Shown here: positions 31,054 to 40,155 of the stretch, piece after piece | Layout of the letters: each line of letters begins with the position of its first letter | Position numbering within the stretch: the first letter of the stretch is position 1 | Assembly (NCBI RefSeq): GCF_004187715.1 | Contig: NZ_QZWF01000001.1 | Span: 1,240,001-1,304,000, forward strand | Length of the DNA: 64,000 bases | Direction: 5' to 3' | DNA from: Streptomyces sp. F001 | GTDB taxonomy: Bacteria; Actinomycetota; Actinomycetes; Streptomycetales; Streptomycetaceae | Notes under the pieces: generated by a model | The model's input: only the letters and a program-made list of their open reading frames with translations | What the model was told of the DNA's origin: nothing | The model's database searches: none | Program-made: the position numbers and the translations under genes

Positions 31054-31758
31054 TCACTCCGCGATGCCCACCACCAGCCAGATGAACGCCGCCCCCGCGA
31101 CCGTGCACAGCAGCGTGGAGCGGGCGGGGTGTTCGTGGTGGGCCTCGGGCAGGATCTCGGCCGCGGCGAGGTAGAGCAGTGCGCCGCCGAAGAAGCCGAG
31201 GTAGGCGCCGAGCAGCGGCTCCGGGATGGCGAAGAGCAGGGTCGAGGCCGCGCCGGCGACCGGGGCGACCGCGGCGAGGAACAGCATCGTCAGCGCCCTG
31301 CGGCGGGCGTTTCCGTACAGGCGGGTGAGGGTGTACGTGTTGAAGCCGTCCGCGAAGTCGTGGGCGATCACCGCGAGCGCCACGGCCACGCCCATGCCGC
31401 CGCCGACCTGGAAGGCGGCGCCGATCGCCACGCCGTCCATCGCGCTGTGCCCGATCAGCGCGGCCGCCGCCGTCAGGCCCACCTCCGGGGTGCGGTCGGC
31501 GCGGCGGGCGGCGAGCAGGCGTTGCACCAGATGGGCCAGCAGGAAGCCGGCCACGAAGAGGAGCAGCGCGGCCGGTACGCCGTAGAGCTCGGTGTCCGCC
31601 GCCGCCAGTGCCTCCGGCAGCACGTCCAGGCCGACGACGCCCAGCATCAGGCCGCCGGCCAGGCCCAGCACCAGGTGCCGGCGGTCGGTGACGCGCAGGG
31701 CCGTCCAGCCGCCCGCCAGCGTCATCAGGAACGCGCCGAGCGCGACGAAGACAGCCAT
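31054..31758 (-). CDS. ZIP family metal transporter (GufA-like), antisense within the cobalamin cluster
   Basis: 234 residues with about seven or eight transmembrane helices. The metal-binding region of helices IV-V is clear: LIGHSAMDGVAIGAAF and AVIAHDFADGFNTYTL, and EAHHEHPAR near the C-terminus adds further His. ZIP proteins move zinc, iron, manganese or cobalt into the cytoplasm. Its place between cobI and cobM suggests, but does not prove, supply of cobalt. It faces cobI and diverges from cobM, so the run of plus-strand cob genes is broken here. Confidence 0.85.
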   Translation of the reverse strand: MAVFVALGAFLMTLAGGWTALRVTDRRHLVLGLAGGLMLGVVGLDVLPEALAAADTELYGVPAALLLFVAGFLLAHLVQRLLAARRADRTPEVGLTAAAALIGHSAMDGVAIGAAFQVGGGMGVAVALAVIAHDFADGFNTYTLTRLYGNARRRALTMLFLAAVAPVAGAASTLLFAIPEPLLGAYLGFFGGALLYLAAAEILPEAHHEHPARSTLLCTVAGAAFIWLVVGIAE

Positions 31759-31858
31759 GCGCCCTTGCTATCGGATCGACGGGCGGGTGCGCACTCCCCC
31801 ACGCTCGGGCGTCACCAGCCGCAGTACTCGTAGGACTTGTAGGAGAGGACCGATTCCC

Positions 31859-32677
31859 ATGGCCGATGCCCCCACCGGCAAGGTGACCTTCGTCGGTGCC
31901 GGCCCCGGCGCCGCCGATCTGCTGACGTTCCGTGCCGCGCGCGCCATCGCCGAGGCCGATGTCGTGATCTGGGCGGCGAGCCTGGTGCAGGCGGAGGTCC
32001 TCGAGCACGCCTGCGAGGGCGCGGAGATCCTCGACTCGGCGACGATGTCGCTGGAGGACGTGGTCGCCGTGTACGAGCGCGCGCACGCCGAGGGCCTGCA
32101 GGTGGCCCGCATCCACTCCGGCGACCCGGCGCTGTGGGGCGGCACGCAGGAGCAGCTCGACCGGTGCGCCGAGGTCGGTATCGCGACCGAGATCGTGCCC
32201 GGTGTGTCGTCGTTCTCGGCGGTGGCCGCGCTCGCGCAGCGGGAGCTGACCATCCCGGAGGTGGCGCAGTCGGTCGTCCTCACCCGGCTCGGCGGCGGCA
32301 AGACGCCGATGCCGCCCGGGGAGGAGGTGCGCGAGTTCGCCAAGCACGGCACGACCATGGCGGTCTTCCTGTCGGCGGCCCGCAGCGGGCAGCTGGTGCG
32401 GGAGCTGCTGGAGGGCGGCTATCCCACGACCACCCCGGTCGTCGTCGCCTACCAGGCGACATGGCCGGAGGAACTGGTCGTGAAGTGCACGATCGGCACG
32501 CTGGAGGAGACGGTCAAGGAGCACAAGCTCTGGAAGCACACCCTGTTCCTGGTCGGTCCGGCCCTCGACGCGCACGGCACCCGCTCGCACCTGTACCACC
32601 CCGGTCACTTCCACGGCTACCGCAAGGCCGACCCTGAGGCCCGCCGGGCGCTGCGCGAGCGGGGTGCGAGCACATGA
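31859..32677 (+). CDS. cobM: Precorrin-4 C11-methyltransferase CobM/CbiF
   Basis: 272 residues, tetrapyrrole methylase: VTFVGAGPGAADLLTFRAARAI, then RIHSGDPALWGGTQEQLDRC, IVPGVSSFSAVAALAQRELT, and PVVVAYQATWPEELVVKCTI. It methylates C11 of precorrin-4. GTAGGAGAGGA sits upstream of ATG 31859. The 100-base gap to the divergent ZIP gene must hold a promoter for this second cob run. The stop overlaps the cobL start by 4 bases. About 20 C-terminal residues (LYHPGHFHGYRKADPEARRA) form an added basic tail. Confidence 0.95.
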   Translation: MADAPTGKVTFVGAGPGAADLLTFRAARAIAEADVVIWAASLVQAEVLEHACEGAEILDSATMSLEDVVAVYERAHAEGLQVARIHSGDPALWGGTQEQLDRCAEVGIATEIVPGVSSFSAVAALAQRELTIPEVAQSVVLTRLGGGKTPMPPGEEVREFAKHGTTMAVFLSAARSGQLVRELLEGGYPTTTPVVVAYQATWPEELVVKCTIGTLEETVKEHKLWKHTLFLVGPALDAHGTRSHLYHPGHFHGYRKADPEARRALRERGAST

Positions 32678-33909
32678 TCACCGTCGTCGGTACGGGGACG
32701 GGGGCCGCGCCGCCGGACGACGTGGCCGCCGGGGCGGAGCTCGTCGTGGGCGGGCGGCGGCATCTGGACGCCGTACGGCTGCCGGAGGGCGCCGAGCGGA
32801 TCGTGCTCGGGCCGCTGGCGCCCGCGCTGGACACCATCGAGGAGTACGTCGCCAAGGACCGGCCGGTGGTCGTGCTGGCCTCCGGGGATCCGGGGTTCTT
32901 CGGGATCGTCCGGGCGCTTGCGGAGCGGTTCGGCGCCGGGCGGCTGGACGTGCGGCCCGGCGTCTCGTCCGTCGCCGCCGCCTTCGCGCGGATCGGGCTG
33001 CCCTGGGACGACGCCGTGGTGGTCAGCGCGCACGGGCGGGAACTTCGGACGGCGGTGAACGTGTGCCGGGCCCGGCCGAAGGTCGCCGTGCTGACGGGAC
33101 CTGGCGCCGGTCCGGCCGAGTTGGGGGCCGCGCTGCTGCACAGTGAGCGCGTCCTGGTCGTCGCGTCCGCGCTGGGCGATCCGGAGCGGGAGCACGTGGA
33201 GCGGGTGACGCCCGCCGAGGCCGCGGCGCGCGACTGGGGTACGGCCGTGAGTGTCGTGCTGTGCCTGGACGAGACCCGTGCGCCGGGTGCCGTACGGACG
33301 GTCGCCGGGCCTCCCGCAGGGCCCGGCGGATGGGCGCTGGACGAGGCCGGGTTCGCCCACCGCGACTCGATGATCACCAAGTTCGAGGTGCGGGCGCTGG
33401 CCCTGGCCCGGCTCGGGCCGCGCCTGGGCGACCTGGTGTGGGACGTCGGTGCGGGCTCCGGCTCGGTGGCCGTCGAATGCGCCCGGCTCGGCGCCGCCGT
33501 CGTCGCGGTCGAGAAGGCAGCAGACGGGGTCGAGCGGATCCGCGCCAACGCCAGGGCGCACGGCGTCGACGTCCATGTCGTGCACGGGGCGGCGCCGGAT
33601 GTCCTGGCCGGTCTCGACGATCCCGACGCGGTGTTCGTGGGCGGCGGAGGGCGCGAACTGCCTGCCGTCGTCACCGCGTGTGCGCGGCGGGCCCGGCGGG
33701 CGGTGGTCATCGCCATGGCCGCGCTGGACCGGGTGCCGGCGGCACGCGAGGCGCTCACCGGTGCCGGCTTCGACTGCGACGGCGTGCTGCTGCAGTCGTC
33801 GCGGCTGGCGCCGCTGCCGGGGGACGTGACCCGGCTCGCGGCGACCAATCCCGTTTTTCTGCTGTGGGGCACGAGGCCTCAAGCCTGTCCTGAAGGAGTT
33901 GCCCAGTGA
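32674..33909 (+). CDS. cobL: Precorrin-6Y C5,15-methyltransferase (decarboxylating) CobL/CbiET
   Basis: 411 residues, a fusion of CbiE and CbiT. The CbiE part (1-200) has ITVVGTGTGAAPPDD, ASGDPGFFGIVRALAERF and RPGVSSVAAAFARIGLPW. The CbiT part (about 215-411) has the SAM-binding motif VWDVGAGSGSVAVECARLG and NARAHGVDVHVVHGAAPD. It methylates C5 and C15 and removes the acetate on C12. Overlaps both neighbours by 4 bases. Confidence 0.95.
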   Translation: MITVVGTGTGAAPPDDVAAGAELVVGGRRHLDAVRLPEGAERIVLGPLAPALDTIEEYVAKDRPVVVLASGDPGFFGIVRALAERFGAGRLDVRPGVSSVAAAFARIGLPWDDAVVVSAHGRELRTAVNVCRARPKVAVLTGPGAGPAELGAALLHSERVLVVASALGDPEREHVERVTPAEAAARDWGTAVSVVLCLDETRAPGAVRTVAGPPAGPGGWALDEAGFAHRDSMITKFEVRALALARLGPRLGDLVWDVGAGSGSVAVECARLGAAVVAVEKAADGVERIRANARAHGVDVHVVHGAAPDVLAGLDDPDAVFVGGGGRELPAVVTACARRARRAVVIAMAALDRVPAAREALTGAGFDCDGVLLQSSRLAPLPGDVTRLAATNPVFLLWGTRPQACPEGVAQ

Positions 33910-35576
33910 TCGGCCTCATTTCCGCCACCGCGGCGGGGGCGGTGGCGCGGGACCGGCTGGCCGCGGCGTGGCCGGACCGGACGCGGGTGTACGACGGTCC
34001 CGTGGGGGGCGCCGTGCGGGCCGCGTTCGCGGAATGCGAGCAGCTGGTGTGTTTTCTCGCGACGGGGGCGGTGGTACGGCTGGTCGCGCCACTGCTGTCG
34101 GACAAGAAGACCGATCCCGGTGTGGTGTGCGTGGATGAGAGTGGGCGGTTCGCTGTTTCGCTGGTGGGCGGGCACGGTGGTGGCGCCAATGAACTCGCCC
34201 GGGAGGTCGGGGAGTTGCTGGGCGCCGAGCCCGTGGTGACGACGGCGACCGACTCCGCGGGACTGGCCGGGCTGGACACTCTGGGCCTGCCTGTGGAGGG
34301 CGATGTGGCCGCGGTGTCGCGGGCGTTGCTGGACGGCGAACCGGTCGCTCTGCGGGCAGAGGTGGCCTGGCCCCTGCCTCCCCTGCCGGTCGCGGCGGAG
34401 GGGTCGTACACCATCCGTCTGACGGACCGGGCGACCGACCCGGCGGAGCATGAGGTGCTGCTCCGCCCGCCGTCCCTCGTCGTCGGCGTCGGCGCCTCCA
34501 GGAACGCCCCCGTCGACGAGGTCCTCGGGCTCATCGAGGGCAGCCTGTGGGAGGCGGGACTGTCCCCGCGGAGCGTCGCCGAACTCGCCACCGTCGACGC
34601 GAAGGCCGGCGAACCCGGAATCGTCGAGGCGGCCGAGCGGCTCGGCGTGCCCCTGGTGACGTACTCCGCCGAGGAGCTGGCGCAGGTCGACGTGCCCAAC
34701 CCCTCCGACGCGCCGCTCGCCGCCGTCGGGACACCGTCCGTCGCGGAGGCGTCGGCGCTCGCACGGGGAGGCGAACTTCTTGTGCCCAAGCGGAAGTCGG
34801 CCATGGCCACCTGTGCCGTGGTACGGCGGCCGGGGCGCGGGCGGCTCGCGGTGGTCGGGCTCGGGCCGGGGGCCCGCGATCTGCTCACCCCGCGCGCGAA
34901 GGCGGAACTGCGGCGCGCCTCCGTGCTCGTGGGGCTCGACCAGTACGTCGACCAGATCCGCGACCTGCTGCGGCCCGGCACCCGGATCCTGGAGTCGGGG
35001 CTCGGGGCCGAGGAGGAGCGGGCGCGCACGGCCGTCGAGGAGGCCCGGAAGGGACACGCGGTCGCGCTGATCGGCAGCGGCGACGCGGGCGTCTACGCCA
35101 TGGCGTCACCGGCGCTGGCGGAGGCGGGCGCCGACATCGACGTCGTGGGCGTGCCCGGGGTGACCGCCGCGCTCGCGGCCGGGGCGATCCTCGGGGCGCC
35201 GCTCGGGCACGACCATGTGTCGATCAGCCTGTCCGACCTGCACACGCCCTGGGAGGTCATCGAACGCCGGGTGCGCGCCGCCGCCGAGGCGGACATCGTC
35301 GTGACGTTCTACAACCCGCGCAGCCGGGGCCGCGACTGGCAGCTGCCGAAGGCGCTGGCGATCCTCGCCGAGCACCGCGAGCCGACGACGCCGGTGGGTG
35401 TCGTACGGAACGCCTCGCGGCCGGACGAGACCAGCCGCCTGACGACCCTGGCCGCGCTGGACCCGGCGACGGTCGACATGATGACGGTCGTGACCGTCGG
35501 CAACACGGCCACCCGTGAGATCGCGGGGCGCATGGTGACGCCGCGCGGCTACCGCTGGCAGGAGGAGGCCCGGTGA
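33906..35576 (+). CDS. cobJ: CbiG-CobJ fusion: cobalt-precorrin-5A hydrolase domain plus precorrin-3B C17-methyltransferase
   Basis: 556 residues, about twice a single CobJ. Residues 1 to about 300 form CbiG: LVCFLATGAVVRLVAPLL, VSLVGGHGGGANELAREV and VVGVGASRNAPVDEVLGLI. Residues about 315-556 form CobJ: LAVVGLGPGARDLLTPRAKAEL, IGSGDAGVYAMASPAL, GVPGVTAALAAGAILGAP, and VTFYNPRSRGRDWQLPKAL. CobJ methylates C17 with ring contraction; CbiG opens the delta-lactone made in the anaerobic route. The fusion is known in actinobacteria. Overlaps cobL and cobH by 4 bases. Confidence 0.94.
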   Translation: MIGLISATAAGAVARDRLAAAWPDRTRVYDGPVGGAVRAAFAECEQLVCFLATGAVVRLVAPLLSDKKTDPGVVCVDESGRFAVSLVGGHGGGANELAREVGELLGAEPVVTTATDSAGLAGLDTLGLPVEGDVAAVSRALLDGEPVALRAEVAWPLPPLPVAAEGSYTIRLTDRATDPAEHEVLLRPPSLVVGVGASRNAPVDEVLGLIEGSLWEAGLSPRSVAELATVDAKAGEPGIVEAAERLGVPLVTYSAEELAQVDVPNPSDAPLAAVGTPSVAEASALARGGELLVPKRKSAMATCAVVRRPGRGRLAVVGLGPGARDLLTPRAKAELRRASVLVGLDQYVDQIRDLLRPGTRILESGLGAEEERARTAVEEARKGHAVALIGSGDAGVYAMASPALAEAGADIDVVGVPGVTAALAAGAILGAPLGHDHVSISLSDLHTPWEVIERRVRAAAEADIVVTFYNPRSRGRDWQLPKALAILAEHREPTTPVGVVRNASRPDETSRLTTLAALDPATVDMMTVVTVGNTATREIAGRMVTPRGYRWQEEAR

Positions 35577-36163
35577 ACCGTGTGGTCCACCCGATCGAGC
35601 AGGAGTCGTTCCGGCGGCTGCGCGCCCGCCTGGACACCTCGCACTTCCCGCCGCTGACCCGGGCGGTGGTGGAGCGGGTCATCCACTCCGCCGCCGACCT
35701 GGACTACGCGAGCGACCTCGTCATGGACGAGGGCGACCTGGCGAAGGCGTACACCGCGTTGCACTCCGGGGCCCCGGTCGTCGTCGACGTTGAGATGGTG
35801 GCGGCCGGGATCACCCGGCGCGAGACCGTCTGCCGGCTGAAGGACGCCGAGTCCGGGCCGGGGCTGACGCGTTCGGCGCACGCCGTGCGGCTGGCCTACG
35901 AGGAGGTCGGCCCCGGCGCCCTGTGGGTGATCGGCTGCGCGCCGACCGCCCTGGAGGAGCTGCTGACGCTGGATGCCGCGCCCGCGCTCGTCATCGGTCT
36001 GCCCGTCGGTTTCGTCGGCGCGGCCGAGTCCAAGGCCGCCCTGCGGGAGAGCGGACTGCCCGCCGTGAGCAACGTGTCCGAGAAGGGCGGTTCCGCGGTC
36101 GCCGCGGCCGCGCTCAACGCCCTGCTGTACCAACCCACTTCGTATTCCGAGGAGAAACAGTGA
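35573..36163 (+). CDS. cobH: Precorrin-8X methylmutase CobH/CbiC
   Basis: 196 residues. VVHPIEQESFRRLRARLDTS at the N-terminus contains the conserved family opening, followed by FPPLTRAVVERVIHSAADLD (catalytic His in the VIHS context), VVVDVEMVAAGITRR and LVIGLPVGFVGAAESKAAL. It moves the C11 methyl group to C12, giving hydrogenobyrinic acid. GTG 35573 and the stop both overlap neighbours. Confidence 0.96.
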   Translation: MNRVVHPIEQESFRRLRARLDTSHFPPLTRAVVERVIHSAADLDYASDLVMDEGDLAKAYTALHSGAPVVVDVEMVAAGITRRETVCRLKDAESGPGLTRSAHAVRLAYEEVGPGALWVIGCAPTALEELLTLDAAPALVIGLPVGFVGAAESKAALRESGLPAVSNVSEKGGSAVAAAALNALLYQPTSYSEEKQ

Positions 36164-37089
36164 CCACCCCGCCGCCCGCCCTGCTCATCGCCGGTCACGG
36201 CACCCGGGACGACGCCGGGGCCGAGGCGTTCCGCGACTTCGTACGGGAGCTGGGCCGCCGCCACCCCGACCTGCCCGTCGCGGGCGGCTTCATCGAGCTG
36301 TCCCCGCCCCCGCTGGGCGATGCCGTGACCGAACTGGTGGAGCGCGGTGTACGGCGGTTCGCCGCCGTTCCGCTGATGCTGGTGTCCGCCGGCCACGCCA
36401 AGGGGGACATCCCGGCGGCGCTGGCCCGCGAGAAGGAACGGCACCCCGGGATCTCGTACTCCTACGGGCGTCCGCTGGGCCCGCACCCGGCGCTGCTGAG
36501 CGTCCTGGAGCGACGGCTGGACGAGGCGCTGGGAACCTCGGGACGCAGCCCGCGGGACCGGGCCGACGTGACCGTGCTGCTGGTCGGCCGGGGGTCGACG
36601 GACCCGGACGCGAACGCCGAGGTGCACAAGGCGGCGCGGCTGCTGTGGGAGGGGCGCGGGTACGCCGGGGTCGAGACGGCGTTCGTGTCGCTGGCGGCGC
36701 CGGACGTGCCGAGCGGGCTGGACCGGTGTGTGCGGCTGGGGGCGAGGCGGATCGTCGTGCTGCCGTACTTCCTGTTCACCGGCATCCTGCCGGACCGGGT
36801 GCAGATGCAGACGGAGGGCTGGGCGGCCGCGCACCCGGAGGTCGAGGTGCGCTCGGCGGACGTGATCGGGCCGGAGCCCGAGCTGCTGGACCTGGTGATG
36901 GAGCGGTACGAGGAGGCGGTGCAGGGGGACCTGCGGATGAACTGCGACTCGTGCGTGTACCGGATCGCGCTGCCCGGCTTCGAGGACAAGGTGGGACTGC
37001 CGCAGCAGCCGCACTACCACCCCGACGACGACGGTCACCACCATCACGGGCACCACCACGGCGGACACGCCCACTCCCATGCGCACTGA
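36160..37089 (+). CDS. cbiX: Sirohydrochlorin chelatase family protein CbiX with His-rich tail
   Basis: 309 residues with two repeated chelatase halves: LLIAGHGTRDDAGAEAFRDF with VPLMLVSAGHAKGDIPA, and VLLVGRGSTDPDANAEVHK with RIVVLPYFLFTGILPDRV. The C-terminus has a cysteine motif MNCDSCVYR and then a tail with 13 His in the last 25 residues, like long-form CbiX of Bacillus megaterium, which has been proposed to store metal and carry an iron-sulfur centre. It may insert cobalt early, may make sirohaem, or may handle metal. The last 11 bases overlap the cobC gene. Confidence 0.9.
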   Translation: MTTPPPALLIAGHGTRDDAGAEAFRDFVRELGRRHPDLPVAGGFIELSPPPLGDAVTELVERGVRRFAAVPLMLVSAGHAKGDIPAALAREKERHPGISYSYGRPLGPHPALLSVLERRLDEALGTSGRSPRDRADVTVLLVGRGSTDPDANAEVHKAARLLWEGRGYAGVETAFVSLAAPDVPSGLDRCVRLGARRIVVLPYFLFTGILPDRVQMQTEGWAAAHPEVEVRSADVIGPEPELLDLVMERYEEAVQGDLRMNCDSCVYRIALPGFEDKVGLPQQPHYHPDDDGHHHHGHHHGGHAHSHAH

Positions 37090-38140
37090 GGGCGATGCGC
37101 ACGACCTGCGGCACCACGGGGACGCCGAGGTCCGGGACGGGGGACGGTCGCTGGTCGACCTGGCGGTCAACGTGCGCGCCGGCACACCGCCCGCGTGGCT
37201 GCGGGAGGTGATCGCCGGGTCGCTCGGTGGGCTGGCGGCCTACCCGGACGGGCGTTCCGCTCGGGCTGCGGTGGCGGCCCGGCACGGTCTCGCACCGGAC
37301 CGCGTGCTGCTGACGGCGGGTGCGGCGGAGGCCTTCGTGCTGCTCGCCCGTGCCCTGAAGGTCCGTCAGCCGGTCGTCGTGCATCCGCAGTTCACGGAGC
37401 CGGAGGCGGCGCTGCGGGACGCGGGCCACACCGTCGACCGGGTGCTGCTGCGCGAGGAGGACGGCTTCCGGCTGGATCCGGCGGCGGTGCCCGAGGACGC
37501 CGACCTGGTCGTGATCGGCAACCCGACCAACCCGACGTCGGTACTGCACCCGGCCGACGCCATCGCCCGACTGGCCCGTCCCGGGCGGACGGTGGTGGTC
37601 GACGAGGCGTTCATGGACGCCGTGCCGGGTGAGCGGGAGGCACTGGCCGGGCGGACCGACGTTCCCGGGCTCGTGGTCCTGCGCAGCCTGACGAAGACCT
37701 GGGGGCTCGCGGGGCTGCGCATCGGATACGTGCTGGCGTCCCCGGAGACCATCGGCGCCCTAGAACGCGCCCAGCCGCTGTGGCCCGTGTCCACGCCGGC
37801 GCTGGCCGCCGCTCAGGCGTGCGTGGGATCGCAGGCCCTGGCGGAGGCGGCACACGCCGCGCACCGCATCGCCGCGGACCGGGCCCACCTCGTGGCGGGG
37901 CTCTCCGGGATCGCCGGACTGCAGGTCGTGCAGCCCGCCGAGGGGCCCTTCGTCCTCGTACGGCTGCCGCGAGCCGCCGCCGTACGCCGGCACCTGCGCG
38001 ACCTCGGGTACGCGGTGCGGCGCGGGGACACCTTTCCCGGGCTGGGCGAGGAGTGGCTGCGGCTGGCGGTCCGGGACCGGGCGACGGTCAGTTCGTTCCT
38101 CCGGGCGCTGGAGCAGGCGATGACACGGGCGGACCGCTGA
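37079..38140 (+). CDS. cobC: PLP-dependent CobC-type aminotransferase (threonine-phosphate decarboxylase family)
   Basis: 353 residues of the histidinol-phosphate aminotransferase fold: LVDLAVNVRAGTPPAWL, LLTAGAAEAFVLLARALK, IGNPTNPTSVLHPADAI, VVVDEAFMDAVPGE, PLP lysine in SLTKTWGLAGLRIGYV. CobC/CobD-type enzymes make aminopropanol phosphate for the nucleotide-loop arm used by CobD/CbiB at the cluster start. Streptomyces copies are often labelled Rv2231c family. The 3' end overlaps the convergent DUF2264 gene by 53 bases. Confidence 0.9.
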   Translation: MRTEGDAHDLRHHGDAEVRDGGRSLVDLAVNVRAGTPPAWLREVIAGSLGGLAAYPDGRSARAAVAARHGLAPDRVLLTAGAAEAFVLLARALKVRQPVVVHPQFTEPEAALRDAGHTVDRVLLREEDGFRLDPAAVPEDADLVVIGNPTNPTSVLHPADAIARLARPGRTVVVDEAFMDAVPGEREALAGRTDVPGLVVLRSLTKTWGLAGLRIGYVLASPETIGALERAQPLWPVSTPALAAAQACVGSQALAEAAHAAHRIAADRAHLVAGLSGIAGLQVVQPAEGPFVLVRLPRAAAVRRHLRDLGYAVRRGDTFPGLGEEWLRLAVRDRATVSSFLRALEQAMTRADR

Positions 38141-40004
38141 GCCGGGGCACCCGCTCCCGGGTGCCGTCCGGGAAGCGGATCTCCACGGTTCCGTCGGCGT
38201 CGACCGTCGCGCCGGCGCCCCTGCGCAGAGCGTGCGGATCGGCGCTGAGCACCACGAGGGTGACCAACAGGCCGGCGCCGTCGGGCCGCTGAAGAACAGG
38301 CGTCGCCGAGTGGTGTCCGCAGGCATTGGTCCCGACGGCCTGCGCCACCGTGCCGTCGGCACCGCTCCAGCCGTACAGCCCGAGGATCGCGCTGGTCAGA
38401 CCGTCGGCGCGGCGGGCGAGCGCCCAGCCGGGTCCGGTGCGGGCGACCGGCGGCTCGGTGTCGTCGGCCACGGACCAACCGCCCTCGCGCACCGGCGTGC
38501 CGGGCGGTACGTCGAGACGGTGCACCCGCACCTCCCACGGGCCGTTCACCACGCTGACCGTCTCGATGCGATGGCCGCCGCCGGCCTGCCAGGAGGCGGC
38601 ACGGCGGCCCTCGGCACCGAGGGGGTGGATACGGCCGCGCGGGGACGGTGTGCCGTCGGCGGCCAGGACGGCGAGGTGGTTGTCGGGGCCCGGTGTCTCG
38701 GGGGCCGTGGCGCTGGAGTAGGCGAGCCTTGCGTAGTGCGGGCTGTCCTCGGCCGTGGCGGGCGGGGGCGGCAGCCGGTCACTGCCGTGGTTGACCAGCC
38801 GTACGATCCCGTCGGCCGCGGTGGAGTGCAGCAGCCAGCCCGGTGCGGGCAGGGCCAGACACACGTCCGTGGTGTCCACGGGGGCCGGTTCCTCGGGCGC
38901 CGTCCACACGGGGTGGTCCGCGGGCAGGAGCAGACCGAGGAAGGCCTTGCTCGCCCAGTACGGGGAGGCGGGGCCGGAGTACCGCTGGGTCACGCCGAGG
39001 AACGGCCGGTACCAGCCCAGCGTGAGCAGGCCCCGCTCGTCCGGCGCCCCGCGCTCGGCGAAGTGCTTCAGTGCGCCCGAGGCCAGGCGGCGGGTGCGGC
39101 CCGGCGGCAGTGGCGTGGCGTCGGCGAGCGCGCCCGCCCAGAGGGGGGCGGTGGTGGCGAAGCGGTAGGTGAGGGAGCGGCCCTGGTGGACCGGGGCGCC
39201 GTCGGAGCCGAAGAAGTGCTGGTGGACGGCGAGGAATTCGCGCAGGCGCGCGCGATGCCGGGCCACCGTCTCCGGGTCCGCCCGCGGGCCCGCGATCCGC
39301 GCCCACAGCACCGGATACAGATGCAGCGCCCAGGCGTTGTAGTAGTCGAACTTCCGGCCGTCGCCGTCGGTGTACCAGCCGTCACCCCGGTACCAGTCGT
39401 CGAGCCGGGCGAGCCCGGCGTCGATCTCGGCCCGGCTGTGCGGGGCCCCGACGGACGCGAGGAACTCCTCGGTGATGACCTGGAACAGCCGCCAGTTGGA
39501 GTCGTTGGCACGGGCGCCGACAAAACCGCCGAGCCAGTCGGTGACCTGCTCGCGTACGCGGTCGTCGAGGTGCTCCCACAGCCACGGCCGGGACTCGTGC
39601 AGGGCGATGGCGATGGAGGCGGCCTCGACCATCGGCTGGGCTCGGTCGGTGATGGGCGGCCAGTGTTCCCCGTCGTGTGGGTCGGTGCCGGCGGCGAGTC
39701 CGGTGGCGTACCGCTCGATCAGAGCCGGGCCGACCCGTCCACCCGACCCCGCGATACGGAAGGCGGCGAGCAAGAAGGAACGCGCATAGCCCTCCAGACC
39801 GTCCGACCAGGGCCCGGAATGGCTGGGCGGCCCCGGCAGCCGGTACTGCGCGAACCCCGGCGAGGCATACGGCAACAGCCCGTCGAGCAGCCGATCCGCG
39901 ATTGCCTCCCAGTGGGCGCGGGTCCAACCGGTGATCGGCGAGAGGAGAGGATCGAGCTCGGGCAGTCGCGTAGGGTCGGGGAGCGACACATACGGGGCGC
40001 TCAT
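38088..40004 (-). CDS. DUF2264 domain protein
   Basis: 638 residues, cytoplasmic. The N-terminal 380 residues form an (alpha/alpha) helical region of DUF2264: LDPLLSPITGWTRAHWEAIAD, SNWRLFQVITEEFLASVG, YTDGDGRKFDYYNAWALH, and YWASKAFLGLLLPADHPVW. The rest is beta-rich. DUF2264 genes are often beside sugar ABC transporters and are thought to act on polysaccharide-derived sugars; the reaction is not known. ATG 40004 has AAAGGAGG 12 bases upstream. It follows the LacI gene on the same strand, 137 bases away. Confidence 0.82.
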   Translation of the reverse strand: MSAPYVSLPDPTRLPELDPLLSPITGWTRAHWEAIADRLLDGLLPYASPGFAQYRLPGPPSHSGPWSDGLEGYARSFLLAAFRIAGSGGRVGPALIERYATGLAAGTDPHDGEHWPPITDRAQPMVEAASIAIALHESRPWLWEHLDDRVREQVTDWLGGFVGARANDSNWRLFQVITEEFLASVGAPHSRAEIDAGLARLDDWYRGDGWYTDGDGRKFDYYNAWALHLYPVLWARIAGPRADPETVARHRARLREFLAVHQHFFGSDGAPVHQGRSLTYRFATTAPLWAGALADATPLPPGRTRRLASGALKHFAERGAPDERGLLTLGWYRPFLGVTQRYSGPASPYWASKAFLGLLLPADHPVWTAPEEPAPVDTTDVCLALPAPGWLLHSTAADGIVRLVNHGSDRLPPPPATAEDSPHYARLAYSSATAPETPGPDNHLAVLAADGTPSPRGRIHPLGAEGRRAASWQAGGGHRIETVSVVNGPWEVRVHRLDVPPGTPVREGGWSVADDTEPPVARTGPGWALARRADGLTSAILGLYGWSGADGTVAQAVGTNACGHHSATPVLQRPDGAGLLVTLVVLSADPHALRRGAGATVDADGTVEIRFPDGTRERVPRLSGPPVSSPAPAPGGTN

Positions 40005-40049
40005 AGGGGGTTGGATCCTCCTTTGTCGGGTGGCCCGCTCTCCAGTCGG

Positions 40050-40155
40050 AGGCGGGTGCAACGCCCTACAGGGGCGCGGGGCTGCATCGATATGCGGCTC
40101 CGCCGCGTGGGCGCGACCAGCCACGAACTACCCGCAGTCGCCTACGGCGCCCCCG
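40050..40155 (-). repeat. Streptomyces-type intergenic repeat at the 3' end of the lacI gene
   Basis: The stretch ACGCCCTACAGGGGCGCGGG, then GCTGCATCGATATGCGGCTC, CGCCGCGTGGGCGCGACCAG and CCACGA-CCCGCAG matches an element often seen between Streptomyces genes. It runs into the last codons of the LacI gene. It may act as a terminator or processing hairpin. Identified from memory, not by search. Confidence 0.65.

Noticed and set aside
31592..31858. N-terminal extension of CobM to about 31,592
   Set aside because: It would overlap the ZIP gene and is not like the family; GTAGGAGAGGA before ATG 31859 marks the real start.
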